A stretch of 6,314 nucleotides of DNA. Source: Rhizobium sp. GTDB lineage: Bacteria; Pseudomonadota; Alphaproteobacteria; Rhizobiales; Rhizobiaceae. A program made the position numbers and the translations under genes. This document shows, piece by piece, positions 5,623 to 6,314 of this stretch (its first letter is position 1; the number at the start of each line of letters is the position of its first letter). The DNA lies in NCBI GenBank assembly GCA_003527225.1, contig DPXQ01000159.1:236-6549 (forward strand). The letters are read 5' to 3'. The notes under the pieces are model-generated. The model worked only from the letters and a program-made list of their open reading frames with translations. It searched no databases and was not told the origin of the DNA.

Positions 5623-6183
5623 CTAGTTCTTCTTCTGGGACTTGGGATCGAGCTGGATCTGCACGCGGCCGCCACAGCTGTCGAGCTTCGCTTCTCCCGA
5701 ATTCATCTGCACCGTCAGCTTGCAGCCGACGAAGACGTTCTGGCCTTCCGACAGCACCACCCGGTCGCCTTCCAGCACGAAGACCTGGGCGTCGAGGTTG
5801 AAGGTGCCCTTGTCCGCCGTCGCCTGCTGCGTTCCGGAAGACAGGAACACCTTGTCGGTGACGTCGATCTTCTCGATGTCGGCATTGCCGTTGGTGACAC
5901 TGGTGCCCTCGCCGCGGTAGTGCACGGTCATGTTGCCCGACTGCAGCGTCGTCGTGCCCTGCACGACCTTGACATTGCCGGAAAACAGCGCGGTCTTTTC
6001 CTGCTCGCGGATCTCCAGCGCATCGCTTTCGATCTGGATCGGCTGGTCGTTCGACAGCTTGAGGCCATTCAGATTGCTCTTTGTCGCCTGGGCCAACGCG
6101 GCCGGCGAGCAGGCCAGGAAGGCAAGACCGGTTGCGACCAGGAGGCCAGTCTTGAAGGACGATGTGCGGCGTTCGAAATTCAT
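5623..6183 (-). CDS. lptA: Periplasmic LPS transport protein LptA (OstA family)
   Basis: LptA forms the periplasmic beta-jellyroll bridge along which lipopolysaccharide moves from LptC to LptD. From the ATG at 6183 it has 186 residues. Residues about 1-31 are a Sec signal peptide: a basic n-region (ERRTSSFK), a hydrophobic stretch (LLVATGLAFLA), and a likely cleavage after SPAALA before Gln32. The OstA/LptA domain follows (about 45-165) with the family wording QPIQIESDALEIRE, ALFSGNVKVVQG and GTFNLDAQVFVLEGDRVVL. The tail is basic (PKSQKKN). Cys25 lies in FLAC, near a lipobox but without the usual residue at -3, so a soluble periplasmic protein is more likely than a lipoprotein. An in-frame TTG at 6201 overlaps the lptC stop and would add six residues; the ATG, 14 nt after lptC, is preferred. 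The order lptC-lptA-lptB shows one operon. Confidence 0.94.
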   Translation of the reverse strand: MNFERRTSSFKTGLLVATGLAFLACSPAALAQATKSNLNGLKLSNDQPIQIESDALEIREQEKTALFSGNVKVVQGTTTLQSGNMTVHYRGEGTSVTNGNADIEKIDVTDKVFLSSGTQQATADKGTFNLDAQVFVLEGDRVVLSEGQNVFVGCKLTVQMNSGEAKLDSCGGRVQIQLDPKSQKKN

Positions 6184-6197
6184 GACGGGCCCGGCTC

Positions 6198-6314
6198 TCA
6201 ATTGCCTGTTTTGCGGATGGCGGACGGTTCGATGTTTACCCGAACGGCGCCCTGAAAAGTGATGATGCGTCCCTTATCCGTTATCTTGAGCGACTGCGCA
6301 ACAATCGACGCTTC
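6198..6314 (-). CDS. lptC: LPS export protein LptC, C-terminal end only
   Basis: An open frame enters from the right edge (first codon at 6314-6312) and ends at TGA 6200-6198, giving 38 residues that begin EASIVAQSLKITDKG and end IEPSAIRKTGN. LptC is a membrane-anchored bitopic protein whose periplasmic beta-jellyroll receives lipopolysaccharide from LptB2FG and hands it to LptA; the rhizobial form is a YrbK/LptC-family protein with poor sequence conservation. The visible piece contains beta-strand-like text (KGRIITFQGAVRVNIEP) in keeping with the last strands of such a fold. Position is the stronger argument: it is directly upstream of lptA and ends 14 nt before the lptA ATG. The transmembrane anchor and most of the protein are outside the window. 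Confidence 0.8.
   Translation of the reverse strand, partial: EASIVAQSLKITDKGRIITFQGAVRVNIEPSAIRKTGN

Noticed and set aside
6106..6111. LptA as a lipoprotein through Cys25 (FLAC)
   Set aside because: The residue at -3 is Phe rather than Leu/Val/Ile, and a good signal peptidase I site (ALA before Gln32) follows six residues later.
5530..6255. Open frame of 241 codons on the + strand opposite lptA
   Set aside because: Mirror of the lptA coding frame; no domain, while the - strand has a signal peptide and OstA motifs.
1..6314. A novel defence, mobile or biosynthetic system, CRISPR array, tRNA or IS element
   Set aside because: All coding capacity is taken by conserved genes with intact motifs; there are no regularly spaced repeats, terminal inverted repeats, recombinase or transposase fragments, or tRNA-like folds that I can see.

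Overview
The window looks like chromosomal DNA of a Hyphomicrobiales (Rhizobiales) alphaproteobacterium. The protein sequences read most like Mesorhizobium or a close Phyllobacteriaceae relative. This is judged from GC-rich coding sequence, the wording of the RpoN, PtsN, HPF and LptB proteins, and the gene order; no search was run. Nothing suggests horizontal transfer, mobile elements, CRISPR, tRNA or rRNA. I see no novel multi-gene system: the genes are conserved housekeeping and regulatory genes. The points of interest are in the gaps between them.

Left arm (+ strand, 1-1652): the 3' part of hrcA (heat-shock repressor that binds CIRCE operators), then grpE (nucleotide exchange factor for DnaK). 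The 99-bp gap holds a good candidate heat-shock sigma (RpoH) promoter, so grpE may be induced independently of hrcA. A bidirectional intrinsic terminator at 1677-1704 separates this arm from the convergent right arm.

Right arm (- strand, read from 6314 down to 1725): lptC (3' end only), lptA, lptB, rpoN, hpf, ptsN. This is the proteobacterial lptCAB-rpoN-hpf-ptsN block. LptC, LptA and LptB belong to the machine that extracts lipopolysaccharide from the inner membrane and carries it across the periplasm. RpoN is sigma-54, HPF is the long-type ribosome hibernation factor, and PtsN is EIIA-Ntr of the nitrogen-related phosphotransferase system. In Escherichia coli the block continues with rapZ and npr; here it ends at ptsN against the convergent grpE.

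The right arm has three gaps that could carry control signals. (1) The 148-bp lptB-rpoN gap has a -24/-12 sigma-54 motif facing away from rpoN and overlapping a candidate rpoN -10 element, which would suit autorepression, plus an inverted repeat in the presumed rpoN leader. (2) The 231-bp rpoN-hpf gap has a candidate sigma-70 promoter whose -10 lies in a hairpin, and a CtrA-like site just upstream. (3) The 71-bp hpf-ptsN gap has a 12-bp hairpin closed by a UUCG loop on the transcribed strand. No gene-free stretch exceeds 300 bases.
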